Positions 1-7,903 of a stretch of 64,000 bases of DNA are shown here, one piece after another. The first letter of the stretch is position 1, and each line of letters starts with the position of its first letter. A program made the translations under genes and the position numbers. The notes beneath the pieces were generated by a model. The model did no database searches and was not told where the DNA came from. It saw nothing but the letters and a program-made list of their open reading frames with translations. This DNA comes from Arthrobacter sp. AQ5-06 (GTDB taxonomy: Bacteria > Actinomycetota > Actinomycetes > Actinomycetales > Micrococcaceae): positions 1 through 64,000 of the forward strand of contig NZ_QMKP01000007.1 of the NCBI RefSeq assembly GCF_003287955.1. The letters run 5' to 3'.

Positions 1-84
1 CATCGCAGGCGACGGCAAAGGGCTCTGGGTAAACTAACCCCGATCGAGTTTGAGACAATCAACAATATGGCGCTAGCCGCCTGA
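1..84 (+). CDS. IS3-family transposase (OrfB/integrase core), C-terminal fragment cut by the window edge
   Basis: Frame 1 is open from the first base to a TGA at 82-84. It reads HRRRRQRALGKLTPIEFE and then nine more residues. A basic stretch followed by a G-x-LTP-x-EFE motif is the typical end of IS3-group DDE transposases, just after the last catalytic Glu region. Only 27 residues are visible, so subgroup and intactness cannot be judged. The protein would catalyse cut-and-paste or copy-out transposition of the element. Confidence 0.8.
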   Translation, partial: HRRRRQRALGKLTPIEFETINNMALAA

Positions 85-129
85 GAAACCATCAACCCCC
101 CGAGTCAACCAAACCGTGGGCAGTCCCCA
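1..129 (+). mobile_element. Right end of an IS3-family insertion sequence (partial)
   Basis: The first 84 bases encode the C-terminus of an IS3-type transposase. They are followed by about 45 non-coding bases ending GTGGGCAGTCCCCA at about 129, which resembles the CA-ending right terminal repeat of IS3-group elements. The left part of the element lies outside the window, so the repeat pair and any target duplication cannot be checked. The element sits 820 bp upstream of a truncated tadA gene, which suggests it took part in a rearrangement there. The exact outer boundary is an estimate. Confidence 0.7.
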
Positions 130-227
130 ATGACCATTCGCGGTTATTCACTTCCACGTGCTAACACTACGAGGAGGGTCGACATAAATGGTCGATTGGG
201 CACCGTGGGTCCTGATGGGGGAGCAAT

Positions 228-890
228 ATGGAAGGTCCCGTTTCGGCGGCATGGATTGCAGCAGCAGCTTCGATGCTGGCGCTGCTCGGCAACGTGGCAT
301 TACAGCTGTGGCAGGGCAGAAAAGCGACGGCACATCAGGCCAAGCTTCAAGAGCAACAACTGGCCTTTCAGCAGGCAGCGCTGGAACAGACTTCCGAAGC
401 GGCTTACATGGGGTGGCTGCGAGACAAGCGCCTCGAAGCTATGGTCCGCCTGCAGGATGCATTCGAAGAAGTCATGGCAGTTCGCGACCTATGGGGGTTC
501 AGTGAGAGCCGGGGCGAAAATAGAGCTGCCTGGGATACTCGGGTAAATGCGGCGAGCCAAGAAATGGCATCGGCCGCCTACCGTGTGCGCCTTGTTTTCG
601 GCTTGCACAATGACCTTCTCAAGTACTGCACCGAAATAGCGGCGCTCGCTGACAAGATGTGCAGACTCCTCCTGTTGCCGTGGGACGTCGGTCAAAAGCT
701 CGACAATTGGGAGAGCCAAATACTGAAGGACCACAGCGAGTGGCGGGACGAGTTCGACAGGAAGTATGCAGTCATCTGGACCAAGATGCACCTGCTGACC
801 ACACCCTTGCCAAGAAATGAATGGCACGCAGTTCAGGAGGCACTAGCTCGGCAGTCTGAGGAAAAGGATACGGCAGGCGGGAACGCCTGA
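228..890 (+). CDS. Hypothetical membrane-anchored coiled-coil protein
   Basis: This is a 220-residue protein that I do not recognise. Residues about 5-27 are a hydrophobic Ala/Leu-rich segment (one N-terminal membrane anchor). They are followed by a Gln/Ala-rich helical stretch (QAKLQEQQLAFQQAALEQ) likely to form a coiled coil, and then a mixed helical soluble domain with several Trp. The ATG at 228 is chosen because GGGGGAG lies just upstream. Base composition is visibly less GC-rich than the downstream tad genes. The gene lies alone between an IS3 end and a truncated tadA, so it is probably part of imported or rearranged DNA. There is no evidence for a function. Confidence 0.6.
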   Translation: MEGPVSAAWIAAAASMLALLGNVALQLWQGRKATAHQAKLQEQQLAFQQAALEQTSEAAYMGWLRDKRLEAMVRLQDAFEEVMAVRDLWGFSESRGENRAAWDTRVNAASQEMASAAYRVRLVFGLHNDLLKYCTEIAALADKMCRLLLLPWDVGQKLDNWESQILKDHSEWRDEFDRKYAVIWTKMHLLTTPLPRNEWHAVQEALARQSEEKDTAGGNA

Positions 891-951
891 TCGTGAGCAA
901 GCCCTGATCTGGTGGCTGAAAGGTTGGCTTAATTTGTGATGTGCTTGAACA

Positions 952-1305
952 CTATCCGGCCTTCCGGGGATGTGCACCGTCCATGCAAACTCAGCCCACG
1001 ACGCCGTCACCAAGATCTGCACGCTGCCGCTACTCGCCGGCGAAAACATCTCGTCTGCCTTCGTCGTTCCCACCGTGGCATCGTGCATCGACCTCGTGGT
1101 CCACTGCAGCCGGCACGCCAGCGGCCGCCGCCAAGTAACCGAGATCCTCTCCCTCGGCCGGCGTGTGGAAAACGGCATCATTGAGTCCTCCATGGTTTTC
1201 GCCATGGAGGATGGCCAGCTGCAGTCGCGAGCCAACTCCATGCCCGCGGCGGAGAAGTTTTCCCGGGCAGGGTACGACGTCGCGGCGCTGCTGGAGCCGC
1301 GCTGA
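952..1305 (+). pseudogene. tadA: TadA/CpaF-type secretion ATPase, 3' stub
   Basis: The reading frame opens after a stop at 946-948 and reads SGLPGMCTVHANSA, then CTLPLLAGENISS and VVPTVASCIDLVVH. These are the hallmark C-terminal segments of TadA/CpaF ATPases, which power Flp pilus assembly at the inner membrane. Only about the last 118 residues remain. The N-terminal domain, Walker A and Walker B motifs are missing, and the sequence before about 950 is unrelated. The stop overlaps the tadB start (TGATG at 1303-1307), so the original operon joint is intact. Without the nucleotide-binding motifs the fragment cannot be an active ATPase. It could be translated from the ATG at 970, but no ribosome-binding site is apparent. 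Confidence 0.85.
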
Positions 1306-2159
1306 TGGCGCCTCTGTTCGGGGTACTTGCCGGAACCGGGCTCTTCCTCATCTGGTGGTCGTTCTGGGATAAGCCGGCAGCGCTGAAGCGCCGCCCCCGG
1401 GTCAGCCGCCTCGAGGACCTGCTGGCCTCCGCCGGAATCGAAAAAGTCACCGGGACAGGCCTTGTCGCCTCCTGCCTGGGATTAGGCATTTTTGTGGCTC
1501 TCATTTTCTTTGTGGTCAGCCGGTCATGGCCGATTTCCGTCTGCTTCGGACTGTTCGGCGCCTGGCTGCCCGTCAGCATTGTCCGGTGGCGGGCAAACAG
1601 GAGAACCGCCGTCCTACGCCAGCTCTGGCCGGATGTGGTGGACCATCTCCGGTCCGCCATCCGCGCCGGGCTCTCGCTGCCGGAGGCACTGATCCAGCTG
1701 GGGGAGAAGGGTCCGGAGGAACTCCGGCATGTCTTCCGGGACTTCGGGGCTGATTACCGTGCAGGCGGCCAGTTCGATGCCTCCCTTAACAGGCTCAAGG
1801 ACCGGCTGGCTGATCCGGTGGCGGACCGGATTGTCGAGGCCCTCAGGCTGACCCGAGAGGTGGGCGGTTCGGACCTGGGGAAACTGCTCGGAACCCTGGC
1901 GGAGTTTCTCCGGGAGAATGCCCGGACGCGCAGTGAACTCGAGGCCCGGCAGTCCTGGACGGTCAACGCCGCCAGGCTCGCAGTTGCCGCTCCCTGGATC
2001 GTCATGCTCCTCCTGGCCACCAGGCCTGAGGCCGTCAACGCATACAACACACCCATTGGAGCCGGCGTCCTCCTGGGCGGCCTCGTTGTGTCGCTGGTCT
2101 GCTATTCCATCATGCTGCGCATCGGCGCCCTTCCGCAGGACGAACGGGTGCTGCGATGA
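1305..2159 (+). CDS. tadB: Type II secretion system F-family protein TadB
   Basis: This 284-residue integral membrane protein has an N-terminal membrane segment, paired hydrophobic segments near residues 50-90, a cytoplasmic T2SF helical domain (about 100-225) and two C-terminal membrane helices. TadB and TadC form the inner-membrane platform on which the TadA ATPase acts to extrude Flp/Tad pili. It overlaps the tadA stub by one base and tadC by four bases (ATGA). The gene itself looks complete. With the adjacent ATPase truncated, the local machine would need another TadA encoded elsewhere to work. Confidence 0.88.
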   Translation: MAPLFGVLAGTGLFLIWWSFWDKPAALKRRPRVSRLEDLLASAGIEKVTGTGLVASCLGLGIFVALIFFVVSRSWPISVCFGLFGAWLPVSIVRWRANRRTAVLRQLWPDVVDHLRSAIRAGLSLPEALIQLGEKGPEELRHVFRDFGADYRAGGQFDASLNRLKDRLADPVADRIVEALRLTREVGGSDLGKLLGTLAEFLRENARTRSELEARQSWTVNAARLAVAAPWIVMLLLATRPEAVNAYNTPIGAGVLLGGLVVSLVCYSIMLRIGALPQDERVLR

Positions 2160-3097
2160 ACGGCATCTCGGCGGCCGCCATTATCTGCGGTCTCGTCCTC
2201 GGAACGGGCCTGTGGCTATTGTTGGTCCGGTTGCCCTTCATGCGGCCGCTCACGTTCGTCGAGCGCATCGAGCCGCAGCTGAAATCGCAGAACCTTGAAT
2301 CGCGGCTGCTGCGGGCCAGCGGGCAGAACGCCACGCCCTTCGGTCCGTTGGAACGGATCGTGCGTCCTCTGCTCCACGACGGACTCGCCGCCCTGGGAAA
2401 ACTGAACCTCGGATCAAAGGCGCTGACCCGCAGGCTGGCCCAAGCGGGAATCAACAAATCACCCGTTGATTTCCGGGCCGAGCAGCTCCTCTGGGCCACT
2501 GCCGGCTTCGCTGCCGCACTGGCGGCCGTGGTGCTGGGCGCCGTAGCCGGCCGGTTCAGTCCCTTCCTCGCGGTTGTGGCCGTCCTCGGAAGCGCGCTCG
2601 GCGGCTTTCTGTTCCGTGACTTCTGGTTGGGCGTCCAGATCAGCAAGCGGGAATCCCGGATGATGGCGGAGTTTCCCAGTCTCGCCGAGCTCATGGCGCT
2701 GGCTGTAGGTGCCGGTGAAAGTGCGACCGGTGCACTGGACCGGGTCTGCCGCAGTGCCAGTGGGGAACTGGCCAAGGAGTTTTCCAAGATCCTTGCTGAG
2801 ACCAGGGCAGGGAAACCGTTGGTTGAAGCACTGCAGGAGTTCTCCGCCAGGACAGACCTTGGCCCGCTGGTCAGGTTTGTCGACGGCATCATCGTGGCGG
2901 TCGAACGCGGCACACCCTTGGCAGATGTGCTCCGGGCTCAGGCCCAGGACGTCCGGGACACCGCAAAGCGGGACCTCATGGAATCGGCTGGCAAGAAGGA
3001 AATCGCCATGATGGTTCCTTTGGTCTTTGGTGTCCTTCCCTTAACAGTGGTGTTCGCGGTGTTCCCCGGCATCGCGGCCATAAGCCTTGGACTGTAG
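2156..3097 (+). CDS. tadC: Type II secretion system F-family protein TadC
   Basis: This 313-residue protein has an N-terminal membrane helix, two central hydrophobic segments (about residues 115-160), and a T2SF domain. That domain includes EFPSLAELMALAVGAGES and GTPLADVLRAQAQDVRD. It ends with a C-terminal hydrophobic pair (MVPLVFGVLPLTVVFAVFPG). This layout is standard for TadC, the second platform subunit of the Flp/Tad pilus export system. It is translationally coupled to tadB by a 4-base overlap. Confidence 0.88.
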   Translation: MNGISAAAIICGLVLGTGLWLLLVRLPFMRPLTFVERIEPQLKSQNLESRLLRASGQNATPFGPLERIVRPLLHDGLAALGKLNLGSKALTRRLAQAGINKSPVDFRAEQLLWATAGFAAALAAVVLGAVAGRFSPFLAVVAVLGSALGGFLFRDFWLGVQISKRESRMMAEFPSLAELMALAVGAGESATGALDRVCRSASGELAKEFSKILAETRAGKPLVEALQEFSARTDLGPLVRFVDGIIVAVERGTPLADVLRAQAQDVRDTAKRDLMESAGKKEIAMMVPLVFGVLPLTVVFAVFPGIAAISLGL

Positions 3098-3164
3098 CCA
3101 TGACCATCACCAAGCCGTCACATCGCTTAACCGCGACATCACTCACACAATGAATGGGACCGAA

Positions 3165-3431
3165 ATGAAAAACATGGGAATCTCACGCGCGGCTCTGCTC
3201 CTTGCGTTGCTTGCCGGCATGTTGGCATGGGCGAGTGGTACCGCGTCGGGTCGCAGATACGCCCGGAATGGCTCCGACGCGTCTGTCCACGACCATCCAG
3301 AGCGTGGCGACGTGCCTGGTTGGGTGATGATCACTTTAATGTCCGCAGTCCTGGTTGCGGCCTTGCTGGCTCTCGCCGGTCCGGCCCTCGAAACGATGTT
3401 CAACCAGGCCATGGACAAGGTCGGCAACTAA
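3165..3431 (+). CDS. Flp/Tad pilin-like small membrane protein
   Basis: This 88-residue protein has an N-terminal hydrophobic segment (ALLLALLAGMLAWASG), a polar loop, and a second helix GWVMITLMSAVLVAALLALAGPALETMF. The position between tadC and tadE matches the small actinobacterial Flp pilin-like gene. The frame is open back to 3087, with alternative ATGs at 3150 and 3174. The ATG at 3165 is preferred because GGGACC lies before it and it leaves the hydrophobic leader at the N-terminus. No canonical prepilin cleavage motif is obvious, so the pilin role rests mainly on context. Confidence 0.65.
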   Translation: MKNMGISRAALLLALLAGMLAWASGTASGRRYARNGSDASVHDHPERGDVPGWVMITLMSAVLVAALLALAGPALETMFNQAMDKVGN

Positions 3432-3434
3432 AAC

Positions 3435-3878
3435 ATGCAGGGCGCCAGCCAGTGCACGTCCAGCCGGGAACCGCGTCGGTCCCGGACCGGCGTTGAGCCG
3501 GGCTGGCGCCGCGATGAACGTGGCTCCGCCGTAGTGGACTTCGTCATGGTGGGCGGGCTGCTCACTATGTTTTTCCTGGCGATCATCCAGCTGACCCTGG
3601 TTCTGCACGTCCGAAACACACTGATCGACGCCGCCGCCTCCGGGGCACGCTATGGAACACTGGCAGACCGGGGACCGTCAGATGCCGAGGAACGGGCGGC
3701 CACCCTGATAGGTACCGCCCTGAACGCAGAATTCGCGCACGACATCAGTACCGAGGAAGTGACGTTCCAGGGCCTGCGGACCCTGGAAGTAACAATCAAG
3801 GCTCCCATGCCGGTCATCGGGTTGATCGGCCCCCGGGACCTGTTGGAGGTGAAAGGCCATGCGGCCATCCAGCCCTAA
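3435..3878 (+). CDS. tadE: TadE-like pilus assembly protein
   Basis: This 147-residue protein carries the TadE signature: a charged N-terminus with ERGSAVVDFVMVGGLLTMFF, in which a Glu/Arg-Gly-Ser precedes a single hydrophobic helix (about residues 32-55). A soluble extracytoplasmic domain follows, starting HVRNTLIDAAASGARYGTLA. TadE-type pseudopilins help build the Flp pilus at the cell surface. Translation could begin later than 3435. It overlaps the next tadE-like gene by 20 bases. Confidence 0.8.
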   Translation: MQGASQCTSSREPRRSRTGVEPGWRRDERGSAVVDFVMVGGLLTMFFLAIIQLTLVLHVRNTLIDAAASGARYGTLADRGPSDAEERAATLIGTALNAEFAHDISTEEVTFQGLRTLEVTIKAPMPVIGLIGPRDLLEVKGHAAIQP

Positions 3879-4344
3879 CAACTGTCGTTCCCGCCTACGC
3901 AAGCGATTCAGCGAGGCGCTCCGCAACGAGCACAGGGAAGAGGGGAGTGCAGTGGTCGAATTCACCTTCCTCGCGCTGCTCCTGATGGTCCCATTGGTCT
4001 ACTTCATCATCACCGTGGGCCAGATCCAGGGCGGGTCCTTTGCCGTGGTCGGCGCCGCTGATCAGGCGGCGAAGGTGTTCGTCGCCCAGCCGGACGCCGG
4101 ATCCGCCCAGGCCGCCGCCGAACAGGCAGCCCTCATCGCCCTCGCGGACTTCGGTCACGATGCCGGGCAGGCACGCGTATCCACGCGCTGCGACCCTGCC
4201 GACTGCCAGGCTGCGGGCACGGCCGTCACCGTCACCGTGAACCTCACCGTGCCGCTACCTTTCGTGCCGTTCAACGAGGACCTCAGGCTCAAGGCAAGCG
4301 AAGTTGAAGCTTCGTCCACCCAACTGGTGGGCAGGTTCCGGTGA
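3859..4344 (+). CDS. Second TadE-like pseudopilin
   Basis: This 161-residue protein has the TadE-type motif EEGSAVVEFTFLALLLMVPLVYFII at about residues 27-51, followed by a periplasmic-type domain rich in Ala and Val. It contains two Cys close together (STRCDPADCQ) that may form a disulfide outside the membrane. The start overlaps tadE, and the stop overlaps the next gene (4341), so the three are translationally coupled. It probably works as a minor pseudopilin in the same Tad apparatus. Confidence 0.78.
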   Translation: MRPSSPNNCRSRLRKRFSEALRNEHREEGSAVVEFTFLALLLMVPLVYFIITVGQIQGGSFAVVGAADQAAKVFVAQPDAGSAQAAAEQAALIALADFGHDAGQARVSTRCDPADCQAAGTAVTVTVNLTVPLPFVPFNEDLRLKASEVEASSTQLVGRFR

Positions 4345-4823
4345 CCCGAAAGATGACGCACAAAGCGATCCCCCAAACCAAGCCCAACGATTCAGGTGAG
4401 GACGGCCAGATGATCGTCATGATTATCGGCTACGTCCTGCTGGCCCTGCTGGTGGTCTCAGTGGTTATCGGCATCTCGAGCGTCTACCTCGAACACAAGC
4501 GGCTGCTGTCCCTGGCCGACGGCGCCTCGCTGGCCGCCGCCGACAGCTACACCTTGGGCGAGGTTGGGGGAGAGGGAGGGAGCCCCTCAGCTGTGTTGGG
4601 TTCCGGTCGCGTCCGCAGCGTGGCGGCCGACTTTATCGCCAAAAGCCCGTCGTCGGCCCGGTTCGACGGGTTAGCCGTTTCAGCGGCGACCGGCAGCCCT
4701 GACGGGTCCACCGCCGTCGTGGTTCTCAGCGCTGCTGTCCACCCGCCGGTGGTGAACTTCCTGGTGCCTGATGGCATCAGAATCGAGGCTGCCTCCACGG
4801 CCCGTTCCCGCCTCACCCGATGA
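4341..4823 (+). CDS. TadG-like / Flp locus membrane protein
   Basis: This 160-residue protein begins with a short polar region and then EDGQMIVMIIGYVLLALLVVSVVIGISSVYLEHKRLLSLADGAS, which is divided here by the end of the membrane helix near residue 45. The motif G-Q, long helix, then L-x-x-ADGASLAAA is typical of TadG-related proteins with a putative Flp helper role. The protein lacks the large von Willebrand-like domain of full TadG, as in actinobacterial short versions. It is the last gene of the tad locus. prfB follows after 53 bp with its own promoter-like element. Confidence 0.72.
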   Translation: MTRKMTHKAIPQTKPNDSGEDGQMIVMIIGYVLLALLVVSVVIGISSVYLEHKRLLSLADGASLAAADSYTLGEVGGEGGSPSAVLGSGRVRSVAADFIAKSPSSARFDGLAVSAATGSPDGSTAVVVLSAAVHPPVVNFLVPDGIRIEAASTARSRLTR

Positions 4824-4861
4824 GCGGAAGCAGGGAAGTCAGGCACTCCGGCCGGATAGCG

Positions 4862-4867
4862 TAGGCT
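4862..4867 (+). promoter_or_regulatory. Candidate -10 element for prfB
   Basis: TAGGCT fits the actinobacterial TAnnnT -10 pattern. It ends nine bases before the prfB ATG, leaving no room for a Shine-Dalgarno site, and none is visible. A (near-)leaderless prfB mRNA is the simplest reading. No convincing -35 box is seen. Confidence 0.35.
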
Positions 4868-4876
4868 TAAACAACC

Positions 4877-5992
4877 ATGGCCAACATTGATTTTTCCGCA
4901 GAAATCCGCGCACTTCGCGCCACCTACACCTCCATCGAGCAAGTCAGCGATGTCGAGGCTCTGAAGGAAGACATCGCCGAACTGAGCGAACGCGCCGGCG
5001 AGCCGGACCTGTGGGATGATCCCGCCGCGGCCCAGAAGATCACGTCACGCCTGTCGCACCGCCAGTCTGAGCTGGAGCGGCTGAATCGGCTTGTGTCGCG
5101 GATCGATGATCTCGAAGTGCTGGTGGAGCTTGGCCAGGACGAAGACGACGCCGATTCCATGGGCGAAGCCGCCGCCGAACTGGAGTCCATCCGTAAATCC
5201 CTGAAGGACCTCGAAGTAGTGACCCTGCTTTCCGGGGAATACGACGAACGTGAAGCCGTCGTGTCCATCAGGGCAGGAGCAGGCGGCGTTGACGCCGCAG
5301 ACTTCGCCGAAATGCTGATGCGTATGTACCTGCGCTGGGCCGAACGCCACGGATACCCCACCACCGTGATGGACACGTCCTACGCCGAAGAGGCGGGACT
5401 GAAGTCTGCAACGTTCGAAGTCAAAGCACCGTATGCGTTCGGCACGCTCAGCGTCGAAGCCGGAACCCACCGCCTGGTGCGGATCAGCCCGTTCGACAAC
5501 CAGGGCCGCCGCCAGACGTCCTTCGCGGCAGTGGAAGTCATTCCGCTCATCGAATCCACGGACTCCATCGACATCCCGGACAACGAGATCCGCGTGGACG
5601 TCTTCCGGTCCTCCGGCCCGGGTGGGCAATCCGTTAACACCACAGACTCTGCCGTACGCCTGACCCACATCCCCACCGGCACCGTGGTGTCCATGCAGAA
5701 CGAAAAGTCGCAGCTTCAGAACCGGGCAGCAGCCCTGCGCGTTCTGCAGTCGCGGCTCCTTCTCCTGAAGAAGGAACAGGAGGACGCCGAGAAGAAAGCG
5801 TTCGCCGGCGATGTCAAGGCATCCTGGGGCGACCAGATGCGCTCCTACGTCCTGAACCCGTACCAGATGGTCAAAGACCTCCGTACCGAACACGAGGTGG
5901 GGAACACCTCCGCGGTGTTCGACGGCGAAATTGACGACTTCATCGACGCCGGGATCCGCTGGCGCACCGACAACCGCAACGCCGCGAAGTAG
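4877..5992 (+). CDS. prfB: Peptide chain release factor 2
   Basis: RF2 recognises UGA and UAA stop codons and triggers peptide release. This 371-residue protein has the coiled N-terminal domain, the SPF stop-codon recognition tripeptide at residues 204-206 (RISPFDNQG), and the catalytic GGQ at 249-251 in [17 protein letters not shown]. The whole gene is a single uninterrupted frame, so the programmed +1 frameshift found in many bacterial prfB genes is absent. The partner genes prfA and prmC lie at the other end of the window. Confidence 0.97.
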   Translation: MANIDFSAEIRALRATYTSIEQVSDVEALKEDIAELSERAGEPDLWDDPAAAQKITSRLSHRQSELERLNRLVSRIDDLEVLVELGQDEDDADSMGEAAAELESIRKSLKDLEVVTLLSGEYDEREAVVSIRAGAGGVDAADFAEMLMRMYLRWAERHGYPTTVMDTSYAEEAGLKSATFEVKAPYAFGTLSVEAGTHRLVRISPFDNQGRRQTSFAAVEVIPLIESTDSIDIPDNEIRVDVFRSSGPGGQSVNTTDSAVRLTHIPTGTVVSMQNEKSQLQNRAAALRVLQSRLLLLKKEQEDAEKKAFAGDVKASWGDQMRSYVLNPYQMVKDLRTEHEVGNTSAVFDGEIDDFIDAGIRWRTDNRNAAK

Positions 5993-6170
5993 CACCAGCG
6001 GTGCCTACCAGGTCGGCCTGATCGCGCGACACACCCCCGAAGCCCCCTAAAACCGGCCAAAAGACTGCGTATAGTCGAGGAACCGGAGCTCTACTTCCCC
6101 CAAACGAATGCCCGTGCGCCGGCTGCAGATCTGGGCTGTATCAGCCGTGCCCTGCAGGGTAATTAGGGCC

Positions 6171-6965
6171 ATGATCCGATTCGAAAATGTCACCAAGGTC
6201 TACGACCAGACGGCCCGGCCTGCGCTGGACGATGTCAGCCTTGAGATTGACCGTGGTGAATTCGCGTTCCTCGTCGGCGCTTCCGGATCCGGGAAGTCTA
6301 CCTTCCTGCGGCTCGTGCTGAAGGAAGACCGGGCCTCCTCTGGCGCCGTGTACGTGGCCGGGCAAAACGTCGCCAAGATCTCCAGCTGGCGCGTGCCCAG
6401 GCTCCGCCGTGGAATCGGCGTGGTCTTCCAGGACTTCCGGCTCCTTCCGCAGAAGAGCGTGTTCGCCAACGTTGCCTTCGCGATGCAGGTCATCGGCAAG
6501 AGCCGCAGCGTCATCCGCGACACCGTCCCCGAAGTCCTCAAGACCGTGGGCCTGGAAGGCAAGGAAAATCGCCTTCCCCATGAGCTTTCCGGCGGCGAGC
6601 AGCAGCGTGTGGCCATTGCCCGCGCCGTAGTCAACCGCCCCGGCATCCTTCTTGCCGACGAACCCACCGGCAACCTGGACCCCACCACCTCGATGGGTAT
6701 CATGGGCGTGCTGGACAAGATCAACCAGAACGGCACCACCGTGGTCATGGCCACGCACGACGACGACATCGTCAACGAGATGCGCAAACGCGTTGTAGAG
6801 CTCAAGAACGGCATCGTGATCCGCGACGAGGCCAGGGCTTTGTATACCTCCATGATCCCCGTCGTGGGCCAGTCCCGCAGGCTCAGGGACGCCAGCGGCC
6901 GGGACGAAGCTCAGCCCCCCGCACCCGGGGAACGCAGTCCCGGCGCAGGAGAGGAGCAGCGATGA
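6171..6965 (+). CDS. ftsE: Cell division ATP-binding protein FtsE
   Basis: FtsE is the ATPase of the FtsEX complex, which couples septation to activation of peptidoglycan hydrolases. The 264-residue protein shows Walker A GASGSGKS (about 36-43), signature [14 protein letters not shown], Walker B ILLADEP and an H-loop MATHDDD. The ATG at 6171 gives the usual MIRFENVTK start; an upstream in-frame ATG at 6108 would add 21 non-conserved residues. A TATAGT at 6070-6075 may be the -10 box. The C-terminal 40 residues are a Pro/Arg/Gly-rich tail. The stop overlaps ftsX by four bases. Confidence 0.96.
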   Translation: MIRFENVTKVYDQTARPALDDVSLEIDRGEFAFLVGASGSGKSTFLRLVLKEDRASSGAVYVAGQNVAKISSWRVPRLRRGIGVVFQDFRLLPQKSVFANVAFAMQVIGKSRSVIRDTVPEVLKTVGLEGKENRLPHELSGGEQQRVAIARAVVNRPGILLADEPTGNLDPTTSMGIMGVLDKINQNGTTVVMATHDDDIVNEMRKRVVELKNGIVIRDEARALYTSMIPVVGQSRRLRDASGRDEAQPPAPGERSPGAGEEQR

Positions 6966-7876
6966 GGCTCGCCTTTGTCCTCAGTGAAATCGGCAGCGGA
7001 TTGCGTCGCAACGTTTCCATGGTGGTCTCGGTCATCCTGGTCACCTTTGTCTCACTGACATTTGTGGGTGCTGCAGGCATGTTGCAGCTCCAGATCAATC
7101 AGATGAAGGGTTACTGGTACGACAAAGTCCAGGTTGCCATCTTCCTCTGCAGTGACGGTTCGACGGCGGCCGGTTGCGCCACAGGTCCGGTCACCCCGGA
7201 GCAGCAGGAGAACCTGCAGACCCTGCTCGAATCACCTGCCGTGGCCCAGTACGTCAACGACTTCCAGTACGAGTCCAAGGAAGAGGCCTACAAGCACTTC
7301 AAGGACCAGTTCTCCAATTCTCCGATCGTCGATTCCGTCACGCCGGACCAGCTCCCTTCTTCCTTCCGGATCAACATGAAGGATCCGGAAAAGTACCAGA
7401 TCATCAGCGAGACGTTCTCCTCGCAGCCGGGCGTCGAAACGGTCATTGACCAGCGCCAGCTGCTCGAGCGGCTTTTCTCCGCCATGAACGCCGCCTCTCT
7501 CGTGGCCGTCAGTATCGCCGGTGTGATGATTGTCTGCGCCATCCTCCTGATCGCCACCACCATCCGGCTCTCGGCCTTCAGCCGCCGCCGCGAGACCGGG
7601 ATCATGCGCCTGGTGGGCGCGTCCAAGATGGTCATCCAGCTCCCGTTCATCCTGGAAGGCGTGATAGCGGCTGTGATCGGCGCAGCCCTGGCATCCGGCA
7701 CATTGTGGGCGGTGGCGCACTTCTTCCTGGGCGAGTACCTGTCCAAGCAGTATCCGGACACGGCTTTTATCTCACCAGGGCAGACGCTGATTCTGGCGCC
7801 AGCCTTGCTGATCCTTGGCGGATCTTTGGCAGGAATTTCGTCTCTGTTGACCTTACGCAGATATTTGAAGGTTTAG
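6962..7876 (+). CDS. ftsX: Cell division protein FtsX (permease-like)
   Basis: This 304-residue protein has one N-terminal membrane helix (about 20-45), an extracellular domain (about 50-175) and three C-terminal helices, the standard FtsX layout. It transmits FtsE ATPase activity across the membrane to a hydrolase. The segment [21 protein letters not shown] is a family hallmark. The extracellular loop contains two Cys ([15 protein letters not shown]) that could pair. The gene directly downstream encodes a coiled-coil M23 hydrolase, the expected partner. Confidence 0.96.
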   Translation: MRLAFVLSEIGSGLRRNVSMVVSVILVTFVSLTFVGAAGMLQLQINQMKGYWYDKVQVAIFLCSDGSTAAGCATGPVTPEQQENLQTLLESPAVAQYVNDFQYESKEEAYKHFKDQFSNSPIVDSVTPDQLPSSFRINMKDPEKYQIISETFSSQPGVETVIDQRQLLERLFSAMNAASLVAVSIAGVMIVCAILLIATTIRLSAFSRRRETGIMRLVGASKMVIQLPFILEGVIAAVIGAALASGTLWAVAHFFLGEYLSKQYPDTAFISPGQTLILAPALLILGGSLAGISSLLTLRRYLKV

Positions 7877-7903
7877 GCTGTGCAAACCGAACAAGGAATC
7901 CTC

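Noticed and set aside
130..546. A 138-codon plus-strand frame beginning at 130
   Set aside because: It overlaps the better-supported gene at 228 in another frame, is rich in Arg and Trp typical of frame shadows, and has no ribosome-binding site.
4877..5000. Programmed frameshift in prfB
   Set aside because: The RF2 frame is continuous from ATG to stop, with no internal UGA preceded by a Shine-Dalgarno-like site.
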